A DNA stretch of 64,000 bases from Luteimonas sp. FCS-9 (GCF_001014645.1 NZ_LASZ01000017.1:24978-88977), one strand, 5' to 3'; positions 8,961 to 18,073 are shown, counted from the stretch's first letter. Notes: generated from the sequence alone by a model not told the origin. A program made the numbers and translations.

Positions 8961-9536
8961 ATGCATGCCAACCCTTCCGTTGTGCCCGCGCGCCTGCCGC
9001 GCGCAGCCCGTTCCCTGTGCCTGCTCGCGGCCGCTGCGCTGCTGTCGGCCTGCGCGGCCACCGTGCAGCGACCGGCCGGCGTGCCGGTCGAGCCGGTCGC
9101 CATCGACGGCGACGTGCGCCAGATCGTGCTGGTCGTCGACGGCAGCGACGCAGCCCGCGCATCGGAAGACTGGTCGGAATTTCGCGCACTGTGGGACGAG
9201 GCGATGCGCCATTCGGCGTCCGCGGCGGGCCTGCAGGGCAGCGTGCGCGACAGCCGGCCGGCCGCGCTCGATCCGCCGGGCGTCGTGGTCGCGCTGCGCG
9301 TGGACAGCTACCGCTACGTCTCCACCGGTGCCCGCTACGGGCTCGGCGTGATGACCGGCAACGCGCACATCAAGGCCAGCGCGCAGTTCGTGCAGATGCC
9401 GGGTGGCCGGGTCGTCGCCACGCGCAGCTACGACACGACCTCGAGCGCCTGGCAGGGCATCTTCGCGCCGATGACCGTCAAGCAGGTGCAGGCGATCACC
9501 GACCGCATCGTCGCCGAGGTCAGCGGCGGCGGCTGA
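8961..9536 (+). CDS. Putative lipoprotein, DUF4410-like
   Basis: 191 residues with a signal sequence and a lipobox LLSAC near residues 28-32, so it is probably lipid-anchored. The mature part shows alternating beta-strand patterns and ends with TVKQVQAITDRIVAEV, reminiscent of DUF4410 lipoproteins; the family call is tentative. Start 8961 (MHANPS) is preferred over 8934 because it puts the Arg-rich n-region directly before the hydrophobic core. It stands alone between a REP element and convergent small genes. Function unknown. Confidence 0.65.
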   Translation: MHANPSVVPARLPRAARSLCLLAAAALLSACAATVQRPAGVPVEPVAIDGDVRQIVLVVDGSDAARASEDWSEFRALWDEAMRHSASAAGLQGSVRDSRPAALDPPGVVVALRVDSYRYVSTGARYGLGVMTGNAHIKASAQFVQMPGGRVVATRSYDTTSSAWQGIFAPMTVKQVQAITDRIVAEVSGGG

Positions 9537-9572
9537 CCGTGCGCACGCGTCGTGGCACGCGCCCGGCGTCGA

Positions 9573-9815
9573 TCAGGCCTCGAGGTGGAAGTAGGGCTCG
9601 ACCGTGCCCTTGAGCTTGACCGTCAGCGGCTGGCCGCGGCGGTCGAGCGCGCGGCCCGCGGCGACCCGGATCCAGCCTTCGCTGACGCAGTACTCCTCGA
9701 CGTCGCGGCGTTCGTTGCCGTTGAACCGGATGCCGATGCCGCGGTTCATCGCGTCAGCGTCGTAGTGCGGGCTGCGGGGATCGTTGGACAGGCGGTCGGG
9801 CGGCGTATCGGTCAT
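9573..9815 (-). CDS. DUF3297 family protein
   Basis: An 80-residue soluble protein matching the short DUF3297 family throughout: DRLSNDPRSPHY at the N-terminus, GIRFNGNER, and a C-terminal GTVEPYF. Homologues are often mislabelled as glutathione peroxidase but contain no such active site. It is convergent with the upstream lipoprotein gene. The start at 9815 (MTDTPPD) is the only ATG giving full length. No function is known. Confidence 0.85.
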   Translation of the reverse strand: MTDTPPDRLSNDPRSPHYDADAMNRGIGIRFNGNERRDVEEYCVSEGWIRVAAGRALDRRGQPLTVKLKGTVEPYFHLEA

Positions 9816-9890
9816 GGCGGTCGGGTCGCGAGCGGAGAGGGCGGAAGGATACCGCCGCCGCCCGCCGGCTTCATCCCGCGCGGGCCGCGA

Positions 9891-10175
9891 TCACGGCGCG
9901 AGTCCGCGCCCCTGGCGCCGCGCGTTGTCGATCACGGCCCGCACCAGCGCGCGGTCGCGATGTCGCGAGATCGGCATCGCGCCGAGCGCGATCGCCCGCT
10001 CGCGCAACGCGGCGGTGACGTCGTAGTGGGCGCCGCTGGTGCGGTTCTGGAATGCGCGGCGCGGGATGCCCAGACGCGCGGCGAACGCATGCAGCTCGTC
10101 GAGTGTGTCGGCCAGCAGGTGCGCCCAGCGTTCGCCGCGCCAGGGGTGTACCGCGTCGTCGACATAGACGGTCAT
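9891..10175 (-). CDS. DUF4031 domain-containing protein
   Basis: 94 residues starting MTVYVDDAVHPWRG, the hallmark of DUF4031, with a conserved HYDVT motif and RAIALGA in the middle. Start 10175 is chosen because the family begins exactly with this TVYVDD strand; an ATG 12 bases upstream adds four unlike residues. It is divergent from the outer-membrane protein gene across about 295 bases. The biochemical function is not known. Confidence 0.85.
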   Translation of the reverse strand: MTVYVDDAVHPWRGERWAHLLADTLDELHAFAARLGIPRRAFQNRTSGAHYDVTAALRERAIALGAMPISRHRDRALVRAVIDNARRQGRGLAP

Positions 10176-10392
10176 GACACCGTGCACGTCCGCATTATCG
10201 TGGGGCGAGGATCATAGCGCCCCCAAGCGGTGCCGCACGGCGACGTCGTCGGTCCTTTCGTTCTGGCCATTTGCAAGGTCGGTCGATTTCCAATATGTCC
10301 GCGGGATTGCGCGCGTGCGCGTTGCATATCCCACGCTGGTTGAAAACCACTGCTTTTCCAGCGGATTTGGCGGGTCCGGACGATCCGGCGAT

Positions 10393-10420
10393 TTGGGGTT
10401 TTGTGCAGGAATCGTTAAAA
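10393..10420 (+). promoter_or_regulatory. Candidate sigma-70 promoter of the outer-membrane/BCCT pair
   Basis: TTGGGG (10393) and TTAAAA (10415) separated by 16 bases lie in an AT-richer stretch (10240-10450) that stands out from the GC-rich surroundings. A transcript from here would begin after the ATG at 10420, favouring the GTG start at 10471. This is a consensus match by eye only. Confidence 0.35.
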
Positions 10421-10470
10421 TGGTCGGTCTGCATTGCATTTACGAGTTTCTCGAGGAGGGCAGACCCGTC

Positions 10471-11589
10471 GTGATTTCGCGCGGTTTCAGGTGGTTGTTG
10501 TGTGGTGTTTTCGTCGCTGCGGCGCCTGTGGCATGGGCCCAGGATGATGTCGACGAAGCGCCTGGTTTCGAACTCGGCGGCGCGGTCCGCTTCAATTACG
10601 GCTGGCTCGATTACGGGCCCAGCAGCGGGCCAGAACTCGAGCTGCTCCGGATTGATGCCCGCGGCAACGCCGGTCCGGCATTCTTCTCGCTCCAGTACCG
10701 CTGGTACGACGGCTTCGATGCCGTGCACCACGCCTATGCGGGCTGGCGCCTGGAGGACGGGCGCGACGGCGGCGCCGTCTCCGACCTCCGCGCAGGCGTC
10801 CAGCAGGTCCCGTTCGGATTGCTGCCCACGGCCTCGCACAGCTTCTGGTTCGGCTCGGGCTATTACCTCGGTATCGAGGACGACTACGACCTCGGCGTGG
10901 TGTGGCAGCGGCGCTCCGGTGCGCACCAATGGCACGCGGGCGTGTTCGCCGGCGACGAGTACGGTACGGGCGCGAACTTCGACCGCTATTCGTTCGACGT
11001 GGCGACGACGGAAGACCTGCCCTATCGCGAACGCGAGCGCGCGATCGTGCGCTACGAGCGCGCACTCGATTCGAACGGATGGGAGATCGCGCTCGGCGGC
11101 TCGGCGTTCGCCGGTCGCATCGAGCAGCGCGTCGACGGCCGCACCTACGATCACACCGGCGCGGCGGTGCACGGGCAGTGGACGCGCGGACCGCTGACGC
11201 TGCAGGCGCAGTGGGCCCGCTACCGCTACGACAATCCCGAATCCCGGATCGCGATGTCGGCGTTCCTGTTCCCGTTCGAGATCGCCTCGCAGGCCGACGT
11301 GCCGACGTTCAACGTCGCGTGGGCCGTGCAGCGCACCGGCTGGTTCGACAGCATCACCTGCTACAACAACGCCAGCGCGACGCTGCCGGTCGGCGGCGAT
11401 CCGGGCCTGCGCGACTCGATCCAGAACGTCACCGGCTGCAGCTTCGGCAAGGGCCCGATGCTGACCTACGTCGACTGGATCGCCGGCAAGAACATGTGGT
11501 TCGCGGGCGGGCCGGGCATCGGCGTGCGCGACCCGGCCAATGACGGCTGGCACTCGCGGCTCAACGTCAACGTCGGCTTCTACTTCTGA
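10471..11589 (+). CDS. Outer-membrane beta-barrel protein (porin-like)
   Basis: 372 residues from a GTG start with a good Shine-Dalgarno (GAGGAGG, 10453-10459). The signal peptide is residues 1-22, cleaving after VAWA. The mature chain has alternating aromatic beta-strands (FFSLQYRWYDGFD, YLGIEDDYDLGVVW) and ends in a terminal Phe (NVGFYF), the BAM recognition pattern. Two Cys residues in SITCYNN and VTGCSF may form a disulfide. It lies 133 bases upstream of a BCCT transporter on the same strand, which suggests a channel serving the same solute; that is inference. It resembles porin/OprB-type barrels only generally. Confidence 0.7.
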   Translation: MISRGFRWLLCGVFVAAAPVAWAQDDVDEAPGFELGGAVRFNYGWLDYGPSSGPELELLRIDARGNAGPAFFSLQYRWYDGFDAVHHAYAGWRLEDGRDGGAVSDLRAGVQQVPFGLLPTASHSFWFGSGYYLGIEDDYDLGVVWQRRSGAHQWHAGVFAGDEYGTGANFDRYSFDVATTEDLPYRERERAIVRYERALDSNGWEIALGGSAFAGRIEQRVDGRTYDHTGAAVHGQWTRGPLTLQAQWARYRYDNPESRIAMSAFLFPFEIASQADVPTFNVAWAVQRTGWFDSITCYNNASATLPVGGDPGLRDSIQNVTGCSFGKGPMLTYVDWIAGKNMWFAGGPGIGVRDPANDGWHSRLNVNVGFYF

Positions 11590-11722
11590 TCCGCCGCCCG
11601 GCCCGCAGGGCCGGGCCGATCGTCGCACCGCCGGCCCGGCCGGCGTTTTCACCCGGACGCGGCGGTTCACGGCGCAGGCTCATCGCGCTGTGCCACCGCG
11701 TCCCGTCTCGAGGGTTTATCCA

Positions 11723-13732
11723 ATGAACGACTCCAACGTGCATCCGGACATCGATCCGGCCGCACCCCAAGAACGCTGGCACTCGCGCATCCTCGGTCCC
11801 GTCTTCTTTCCGTCGGCACTGATCGTACTGGCGCTGGTCGCGATGTCGTTCATCGCCCCGGAGGCGTCGGAGACCGTGTTCAGCCGCGCCAAGACCTGGG
11901 TCGCCGAGGACGCCGGCTGGTTCACGATTCTCGCAGTCGCCGGCTTCCTCGTCTTCATCGTCGGCATCGCGGTCAGCCAGTTCGGCAAGCTGCGCCTCGG
12001 ACCGGACCACAGCCGGCCCGACTACAACTACGTGACCTGGTTCGCGATGCTGTTCGCGGCCGGCATGGGCATCGGGCTGATGTTCTTCGGCGTCGCCGAA
12101 CCGATCATGCACTATGCCGATCCGCCTGTCGGCGACGCGCAGACGATTGCCGCCGCCCGCCAGGCGATGCGCATCACGTTCTTCCACTGGGGCGTACACG
12201 CGTGGGCGATCTACGCGGTGGTCGCGTTGTCGCTGGCGTACTTCGCGTACCGGCACGGCCTGCCGCTGCGTATCCGCTCGTCGCTGTATCCGATCATCGG
12301 CGAACGCATCCACGGCCCGATCGGGCACGCGGTCGACACGTTCGCGGTGCTGGGGACGATCTTCGGTCTCGCCACGTCGCTCGGCCTGGGGGTGATCCAG
12401 ATCAACGCCGGCCTGAACTATCTGTTCGATGTGACCGTGAGCACGAGCGTGCAGGTGGTGCTGATCATCGTGATCACGCTGATCGCGACCGGCTCGGTGT
12501 TCAGCGGGCTCGATCGGGGGGTTCGCAGGTTGTCCGAGCTCAACATGATCCTGGCCGTCGCACTGCTCGCGTTCGTGCTGGTGGCCGGCCCGACGGTCTA
12601 CCTGCTGCAGGCGTTCGTCCAGAACACCGGCATGTACATCTCGAACGTGTTCGCGATGACGTTCAACCTCTATGCCTACGATCAGCGTCCGACCTGGCTG
12701 GGCGGCTGGACGCTGTTCTACTGGGGCTGGTGGATCGCCTGGTCGCCGTTCGTCGGCATGTTCATCGCACGGATCTCGCGCGGCCGCACGATCCGCGAGT
12801 TCGTCGTCGGCGTGCTGCTGGTGCCGCTCGGCTTCACGTTCCTGTGGATGACGATCTACGGCAACAGCGCGCTGTACCAGGTCATGGTCGAAGGCAGCCA
12901 GGGCCTGGTCGAGGCGGTCGCCGCCGACAGCTCGGTCGCGATCTTCCAGTTCCTCGAAGACTATCCGCTGTCGTCGATCACCTCGGCGGTCGCGACGCTG
13001 CTGGTGGTGATCTTCTTCGTGACCTCGGCCGACTCGGGCGCGCTGGTGATCGACATGCTGTCGTCCAAGGGCGAGGAGGAATCCCCGGTGTGGCAGCGGA
13101 TCTTCTGGGCCCTGCTCGTCGGTGCGATCGCGATCGCCCTGCTGATCGCGGGCGGCCTGTCGGCGTTGCAGGCCGGCACGATCGCGAGCGCACTGCCGTT
13201 CACCATCGTCATGATTCTGATGTGCTGGGGCATGGTGAAGGCGATGCGGGTGGAGGTCGTGAAGCGCACGAGCATCCGCGATGCGCGGATCGCGCCGGTC
13301 GCCACCGGCGGCGGTGACTGGAAGGCGCGCCTGCGTGCGCTGGCCCACCACCCGCTGCAGAAGGAAGTGCTCACGTTCCTGCAGGCGCAGGTCAAGCCGG
13401 CCTTCGATGACGTGGCCGCGGAACTGCGCCGGCAGGGGCTGGAGGTCTCGGTGGAGGAAGGCGAGGACGGCCGCGTCTGGCTGCAGGTCGGCCATGGCGA
13501 GGAGATGGACTTCTACTACTCGGTGCGGCCGGTGTCATACGAGCCGCCGAGCTTCATGCTCGACGACCCGCGGCGTCGCCGGAAGGAGTCGGATCGCTAC
13601 TACCGCGCCGAAGTGCACCTGCGCGAGGGCGGACAGGACTACGATGTGATGGGCTGGCGTCGCGACGAACTGATCCACGACGTGCTCGACCAGTACCAGC
13701 GCCACATCCACTTCCTCAACGTGGTGCGCTGA
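11723..13732 (+). CDS. BCCT family betaine/choline transporter
   Basis: A 669-residue inner-membrane symporter with twelve hydrophobic segments. The BCCT signatures GMGIGLMFFGVAEP (near residue 112) and the Trp-rich substrate helix WTLFYWGWWIAWSPFVGMF (near 330) are intact. Residues about 510-669 form a long cytoplasmic domain, the length seen in BetT-type choline transporters, where it is linked to osmotic regulation. Family knowledge therefore favours choline or glycine betaine as substrate. No betaine synthesis genes are visible nearby. The start at 11723 gives MNDSNVHPD. Confidence 0.9.
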   Translation: MNDSNVHPDIDPAAPQERWHSRILGPVFFPSALIVLALVAMSFIAPEASETVFSRAKTWVAEDAGWFTILAVAGFLVFIVGIAVSQFGKLRLGPDHSRPDYNYVTWFAMLFAAGMGIGLMFFGVAEPIMHYADPPVGDAQTIAAARQAMRITFFHWGVHAWAIYAVVALSLAYFAYRHGLPLRIRSSLYPIIGERIHGPIGHAVDTFAVLGTIFGLATSLGLGVIQINAGLNYLFDVTVSTSVQVVLIIVITLIATGSVFSGLDRGVRRLSELNMILAVALLAFVLVAGPTVYLLQAFVQNTGMYISNVFAMTFNLYAYDQRPTWLGGWTLFYWGWWIAWSPFVGMFIARISRGRTIREFVVGVLLVPLGFTFLWMTIYGNSALYQVMVEGSQGLVEAVAADSSVAIFQFLEDYPLSSITSAVATLLVVIFFVTSADSGALVIDMLSSKGEEESPVWQRIFWALLVGAIAIALLIAGGLSALQAGTIASALPFTIVMILMCWGMVKAMRVEVVKRTSIRDARIAPVATGGGDWKARLRALAHHPLQKEVLTFLQAQVKPAFDDVAAELRRQGLEVSVEEGEDGRVWLQVGHGEEMDFYYSVRPVSYEPPSFMLDDPRRRRKESDRYYRAEVHLREGGQDYDVMGWRRDELIHDVLDQYQRHIHFLNVVR

Positions 13733-13832
13733 CGGCGGGCGTGCGTCTGCCACCTCCGGTGAGCCGGAGGTGGCGGGGATGTGCCGCGGGTCGCGAGTTC
13801 ACGCGACGACTCGGCCTTCCTTCAGCCCTCCT

Positions 13833-13900
13833 GTAGGAGCGCGCTCGCGCGCGATCGGGCTTCACCGGAAAGGCGCCATCGCGCGCGAGCGCGCTCCCAC
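13833..13900. repeat. GTAG-type REP inverted pair
   Basis: Starts GTAGGAGCGCGCT and ends AGCGCGCTCCCAC, so the second arm carries CCAC instead of CTAC. It lies between the BCCT gene and the convergent DUF3016 terminator, in a stretch with no coding potential. Confidence 0.8.
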
Positions 13901-13936
13901 GGACCCGCATCCACGAAAAGCGGACCGGAACCCACG

Positions 13937-13964
13937 AAAAAAGGCCGCGCGGTGCGCGGCCTTT
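13937..13964 (-). terminator. Rho-independent terminator of the DUF3016 gene
   Basis: An 11-bp perfect stem (13940-13950 with 13954-13964) around a GGT loop, followed on the minus strand by six T residues. It lies 25 bases after the DUF3016 stop. The mirrored plus-strand tail (CTTT) is weak, so it acts mainly on the minus strand. Confidence 0.85.
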
Positions 13965-13988
13965 ACTCTTCGAAGATGGTGCAGATCC

Positions 13989-14558
13989 TCAGCGCTGCGT
14001 CATCGCCAGCGCCGGGCGCAGCTCGCGGCGCAGCCAGTCGTCGATCAGCTGCTTCTCGTAGCGCAGCGCGTCGCTGCTCATCGTGCTGCCGGCGCGCTGC
14101 AGGAAGCCCATGTCGCGCAGTTCGCGCGGACCCTCTGCGACCACCGCGCCCGATGCGTCGCGCAGTACGAAGTCCAGGTCGATCCGCGGCGGGTAATGGT
14201 CCTTGATGATCCGTACGCGGTCGAGCTGGGGACCGCGCCAGGGCTCGTACATGCCGGCGCGGCGGATGTCGCGGATCGTGACCTCCAGCGTGCTGCCGGC
14301 CGGGAGTTCGCGCTCGGCGCGCCGACGCACGTGTTCGGCGATCTGCACGACCCAGTTGCCGCGGCGGGCCTCCCAGCGGTTGCCGCTGTGGCGGATGTCG
14401 GAGAACGCGTCCGGATCGGTCCACTGCACCGACACCGGGCTGTCGCCCGGCAGCGATCGCGGGATCTCCGGATCGGTGACGTCGCTGCGGGCCAGGACCG
14501 GCGAGGCGATCGCGGTCAGCGCGGCGGCCAGCAGCCAGGCGAGGGGGGTTCGGTTCAT
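13989..14558 (-). CDS. DUF3016 domain-containing exported protein
   Basis: 189 residues with a cleavable signal peptide (residues 1-23, cleaving after VLA). The mature part begins with the DUF3016 pattern VSVQWTDPDAFSDIR and continues with a beta-strand/linker pattern. The C-terminal YEKQLIDDWLRRELRP helix is conserved in the family. The protein is periplasmic or surface-exposed. It is divergent from the L,D-transpeptidase gene. Function unknown. Confidence 0.85.
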   Translation of the reverse strand: MNRTPLAWLLAAALTAIASPVLARSDVTDPEIPRSLPGDSPVSVQWTDPDAFSDIRHSGNRWEARRGNWVVQIAEHVRRRAERELPAGSTLEVTIRDIRRAGMYEPWRGPQLDRVRIIKDHYPPRIDLDFVLRDASGAVVAEGPRELRDMGFLQRAGSTMSSDALRYEKQLIDDWLRRELRPALAMTQR

Positions 14559-14701
14559 TGCGGTGCTCCTGCCCGATGCGGAAGAGACTGGGAGCGAGGA
14601 TGCGCCGGCCGCGCTGAACCCGCAATCAAAAGCCGGGCGGGCGCGCTCGCCCGTTCCATCCCGTTCAGAGCGCGTCCCGGCGGGCCGCGTAGGCTATGCC
14701 G

Positions 14702-15349
14702 ATGCGATCCGTGCTCGCCCTGCTGATCGGTCTGTGCGCCCTGTCGCCGTGCCTCGCCGACGACCGGCTCGACCGCCTCGCGGCGGCCGCGCCGGCACTC
14801 GACCGCGAGGTGCTGTCGCTCGCGTTGCAGGCGCGTGCGTGCGCGGCCCGTACGCGCGACGTGGGCCGCCGCCTGGCGGTGATCGACTATTCGCGGCCGT
14901 CGACCGAGGTTCGCCTGTGGGTGTTCGACGTCCCGCGGGCGCGGCTGCTGCATGCCGAGCACGTCGCCCATGGGCGCGGCAGCGGCGGCAACCGTCCGAC
15001 CGTGTTCTCCGACGTGGAGGGCAGCTACCAGTCGAGCCTGGGCCTGTTCGCGATGGCCGAGACCTACACCGGCCAGAACGGTTACTCGCTGCGCATGGAC
15101 GGGCTTGAGCCGGGCGTCAACGGCCGTGCGCGCGAGCGGCTGATCGTCATGCATGGCGCCGACTACGTGGACCCGGCGCAGGCCCGGCGCCAGGGGCGGC
15201 TGGGCCGCAGCTGGGGATGCCCGGCGGTGCGCACCGCCGTCGCGCGTGCGGTGATCGACGATCTCAAGGACGGGCAGCTGCTGTTCGCGTACGCGGACGA
15301 TCCGGCATGGCGGCGGGACTCGTCGCTGCTGCGCTGCCCGGCTCGCTGA
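14702..15349 (+). CDS. Murein L,D-transpeptidase catalytic domain protein (YkuD_2 type)
   Basis: 215 residues with an N-terminal signal peptide (about 1-19). The catalytic region has His151 in VMHGADYVDP and Cys173 in GRSWGCPAV, the H-x-C arrangement of the YkuD_2 (PF13645-like) family. The enzyme would form 3-3 cross-links in peptidoglycan or attach proteins to it. It is the first of three cell-wall genes in a row on the plus strand. An ATG two codons upstream (14696) is an equally possible start. Confidence 0.85.
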   Translation: MRSVLALLIGLCALSPCLADDRLDRLAAAAPALDREVLSLALQARACAARTRDVGRRLAVIDYSRPSTEVRLWVFDVPRARLLHAEHVAHGRGSGGNRPTVFSDVEGSYQSSLGLFAMAETYTGQNGYSLRMDGLEPGVNGRARERLIVMHGADYVDPAQARRQGRLGRSWGCPAVRTAVARAVIDDLKDGQLLFAYADDPAWRRDSSLLRCPAR

Positions 15350-15428
15350 ACGCGAGGCGGGCGGTTTCACGTGGCGGCCGCACGCCGCCCGGAACCATGC
15401 GGGCATTCCACGCCGAAGGACTGTCGCC

Positions 15429-16442
15429 ATGACGCCATCCCGGAACACGCGCGCACGCTGGCTGTGCGGCGGGCTCGCACTGCTGCTGGCCTGCACGCCG
15501 GCCATCGCCCAGGACCGCGCCCAACCTGCCTCGGGCCAAGCGAACGCCGGGACGAACGCCGCGCTGACCGCCGAGTCCGTCAACGCGGCCGATGCCGGTG
15601 CCGGCGACGCCGCGATGCTGCGCGCCCAGGTCCTGCTCGACCGTGCGCATTTCTCCCCGGGCGAGATCGACGCGCGCGGCGGGACCAACACCCGGCGCGC
15701 GGTGCTCGCGTTCCAGCGCCATCGCGGGCTGGAGGCGAGCGGCGAGTTCGATGCGCGCACCTGGGACGCGTTGACCGGCGACGGCGCGCCCGCGCTGGTC
15801 GCGCACACGCTCACGGCGGACGATGTCGCCGGACCGTTCGCGCGTGTGCCCGACGACATGATGGCGCAGGCCAAGCGCGACGCGCTGGGGTTCGAGTCCG
15901 TCGCCGAGGCGCTGGGCGAGCGCTTCCACGCCTCGCCCGCACTGCTGCGCCGGCCCAATCCCGGACGCAGTTTCCGCGCCGGCGCGCGCATCGTGGTGCC
16001 GAACGTCGCCGACGCCGGTGAACTGGCCAAGCCCGAACGCGTGGTCGTCAGCAAGTCCGATTCGGTCGTGCGCCTGGTCGATGCCGCCGGTAAGGTCTAC
16101 GCGCAGTTTCCGGCGTCGACCGGCACCGAGCGCGATCCCCTGCCGATCGGTGAATGGAAGATCGAGGGCGTCGCCGAAAATCCGACGTTCCACTACAACC
16201 CGGATCTGTTCTGGGACGCCGACCCCGGGCATGCCAAGGCCACGCTGCCGCCCGGCCCGAACAACCCGGTCGGAACGGTCTGGATCGACCTGTCTAAGCC
16301 GCATTACGGCATCCACGGCACCCCGGAACCGGCCAACATCGGCAAGACCCAGTCGCATGGCTGCATCCGCATGACGAACTGGAGTGCGCGCCGCGTCGCC
16401 GGCGTCGTCGGCCCCGGCACCGTCGTGCTGCTCGAGGAATAG
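15429..16442 (+). CDS. L,D-transpeptidase with peptidoglycan-binding domain
   Basis: 337 residues: signal peptide (1-27), a PG_binding_1 module (about 58-115, with GTNTRRAVLAFQRHRGL) and a C-terminal YkuD domain (about 205-335). The active site is HGTPEPANIGKTQSHGCIRM, giving His296, His310 and Cys312. Periplasmic cross-linking of peptidoglycan is the expected role. The stop is followed after three bases by the M23 start, so the two are almost surely co-transcribed. It differs from the upstream transpeptidase in subfamily, so the pair is not a simple duplication. Confidence 0.92.
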   Translation: MTPSRNTRARWLCGGLALLLACTPAIAQDRAQPASGQANAGTNAALTAESVNAADAGAGDAAMLRAQVLLDRAHFSPGEIDARGGTNTRRAVLAFQRHRGLEASGEFDARTWDALTGDGAPALVAHTLTADDVAGPFARVPDDMMAQAKRDALGFESVAEALGERFHASPALLRRPNPGRSFRAGARIVVPNVADAGELAKPERVVVSKSDSVVRLVDAAGKVYAQFPASTGTERDPLPIGEWKIEGVAENPTFHYNPDLFWDADPGHAKATLPPGPNNPVGTVWIDLSKPHYGIHGTPEPANIGKTQSHGCIRMTNWSARRVAGVVGPGTVVLLEE

Positions 16443-16445
16443 GCC

Positions 16446-17174
16446 ATGACCCGCATCGGCCTGTGGGTCGCGCTCGCGGCGGTGCTGGTGTTGGCCAACG
16501 TGGCCGCGTTCGTGTGGCGCGGGGCCCCGCCACAGGGGGCTGCGGTGCCGGCGGCGGAGGTGCCGGTCGCGATGCCATCGCCTGCGACATCGCCGTCCGC
16601 CGCGACGCCCCCGTCGCTCGCCTCGTCCGTGCCGCCCGGGCGCGGAGCGGGCGCCGAACCGGTTCCAGGCGCCGCCGGGGCAGCGGCCCCCGCCGGGACG
16701 CCCACGCCCGTGTCCGCAGCGCCGTCCGCGGGCCCCGATGCGCCGCCCCCGTTGCTGTTGCCGGTGCAGGGCATCGCGCTCGCCGACGTGCGCGACACCT
16801 ACGACGATGCGCGCGGAGAGGAACGCCAGCACGAGGCGCTCGACATCATGGCGCCGGCCGGCACGCCGGTGCTGGCCGTGGCCGACGGCACCATCGAGAA
16901 GCTGTTCACCAGCGACCGCGGCGGCCTGACGATCTACCAGTTCGAACCCACCGGCACTTGGTCGTACTACTACGCCCATCTGCAGGCATATGCGCCCGGT
17001 ATCGCCGAGGGCATGCACGTGCGGCGCGGGGACGTCATCGGCACCGTAGGCAGCACCGGCAACGCCGATCCCACAGCACCGCACCTGCATTTCGCGGTGT
17101 TCCGGCTGACGCCGGAACGGCAATGGTGGACCGGCGAACCGGTCAATCCCTATCCGCTGCTGGCGCGGTCCTGA
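16446..17174 (+). CDS. M23 family metallopeptidase (LytM-type)
   Basis: 242 residues: an N-terminal signal anchor (about 5-24), a long Ala/Pro-rich linker (about 30-98) and an M23 domain. Zinc ligands are intact: His129 and Asp133 in HEALDIMAP, and His213/His215 in HLHF. Such enzymes cut peptidoglycan peptide bonds. The linker would let the domain reach through the periplasm. It lies three bases after the L,D-transpeptidase gene; a REP hairpin follows. Confidence 0.9.
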   Translation: MTRIGLWVALAAVLVLANVAAFVWRGAPPQGAAVPAAEVPVAMPSPATSPSAATPPSLASSVPPGRGAGAEPVPGAAGAAAPAGTPTPVSAAPSAGPDAPPPLLLPVQGIALADVRDTYDDARGEERQHEALDIMAPAGTPVLAVADGTIEKLFTSDRGGLTIYQFEPTGTWSYYYAHLQAYAPGIAEGMHVRRGDVIGTVGSTGNADPTAPHLHFAVFRLTPERQWWTGEPVNPYPLLARS

Positions 17175-17222
17175 GCGACTCCCGCTCGTGGCCCGCGCGG
17201 CTGCTGGCGAGGCTGGCACTGT

Positions 17223-17286
17223 GTAGGAGCGCGCTCGCGCGCGATGAGCGTTACCTCGGCGCTATCGCGCGCGAGCGCGCGCCTAC
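17223..17286. repeat. GTAG-type REP inverted pair
   Basis: GTAGGAGCGCGCT at the left and AGCGCGCGCCTAC at the right, in the convergent space between the M23 gene and tesA. It is close to the copy at 8749 in arms, with a different spacer. Confidence 0.85.
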
Positions 17287-17308
17287 GGGTCAAGGCTGTC
17301 GCACTCGC

Positions 17309-17995
17309 TTACGGGTCAAGCAACGGACGCAGCGCCGGCCAGACGTGGTCGAGGATCTTCGCCTGCGCCTCGACGGTGGGATGCAGGTTGTCGTCCTGGA
17401 AATTGGCGCGGTCGGCGGCGACCGGCTCGAGCAGGAACGGCAGCAACGCGACGTCGAAGGTGTCGGCGAGCAGCCGGTAGTTGGCCTCGAAACCGCGCGT
17501 GTAATCGGGGCCGAGGTTCGGCGGCATGCGCATGCCTACCAGCAGCACGCGTGCGCCGACGTGCTGCGAGGCGCCGATCATCCGCGCCAGGTTGCGCCGC
17601 GCCTCGGCCAGCGGCAGGCCGCGCAGGCCGTCGTTGGCGCCCAGCGCGATGACGACCACCTGCGGACGTTCGCGCACGACCGCCTGCACGATCCGCGATG
17701 CGCCGCCGGCGCTGGTCTCGCCGGAGATGCTCGCGTTGACGACCCGCCAGTCGGGCGACTCGCGTTGCAGCCGCTGCGCGAGCAGGCCGACCCAGCCCTG
17801 CGCGGCGGCCATGCCGTAGCCCGCGGACAGTGAATCACCCATGACCAGGATCGTCTTCGCATCCGGATCGCCCGGCGCGGCCGGCGACGCGGCCTGGGCC
17901 TGTGCTAGAACGGGCAAGGCCAGCAGGCACGCCAGCATCCAGCGCGCGATCCACGCTTGCATCGGACGGCGCGCGGCCGCAGTTCCCTGTGTCAT
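17309..17995 (-). CDS. tesA: Arylesterase / lysophospholipase TesA (SGNH hydrolase)
   Basis: 228 residues with a signal peptide (about 1-35), so periplasmic. SGNH blocks are clear: block I GDSLSAGYG with Ser55, block II Gly in NASISGETSAGG, block III GANDGLRG, block V DNLHPT with the catalytic His. E. coli TesA is a multifunctional thioesterase, protease I and lysophospholipase. The start at 17995 has a GGAGAG Shine-Dalgarno on the minus strand. It is divergent from ybbA, the same arrangement as in E. coli. Confidence 0.92.
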   Translation of the reverse strand: MTQGTAAARRPMQAWIARWMLACLLALPVLAQAQAASPAAPGDPDAKTILVMGDSLSAGYGMAAAQGWVGLLAQRLQRESPDWRVVNASISGETSAGGASRIVQAVVRERPQVVVIALGANDGLRGLPLAEARRNLARMIGASQHVGARVLLVGMRMPPNLGPDYTRGFEANYRLLADTFDVALLPFLLEPVAADRANFQDDNLHPTVEAQAKILDHVWPALRPLLDP

Positions 17996-18073
17996 CCCAT
18001 CTCTCCGGTCGTGCCGCAGGCGCCGCGGATCCCGGCGCGCCCGCGGCGCTGTTCGAAACATCGAAGGATATCT

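Noticed and set aside
13833..13900. REP hairpin as terminator of the BCCT gene.
   Set aside because: No T-run follows, and it belongs to the dispersed GTAG family; it may still slow transcription but is listed only as a repeat.
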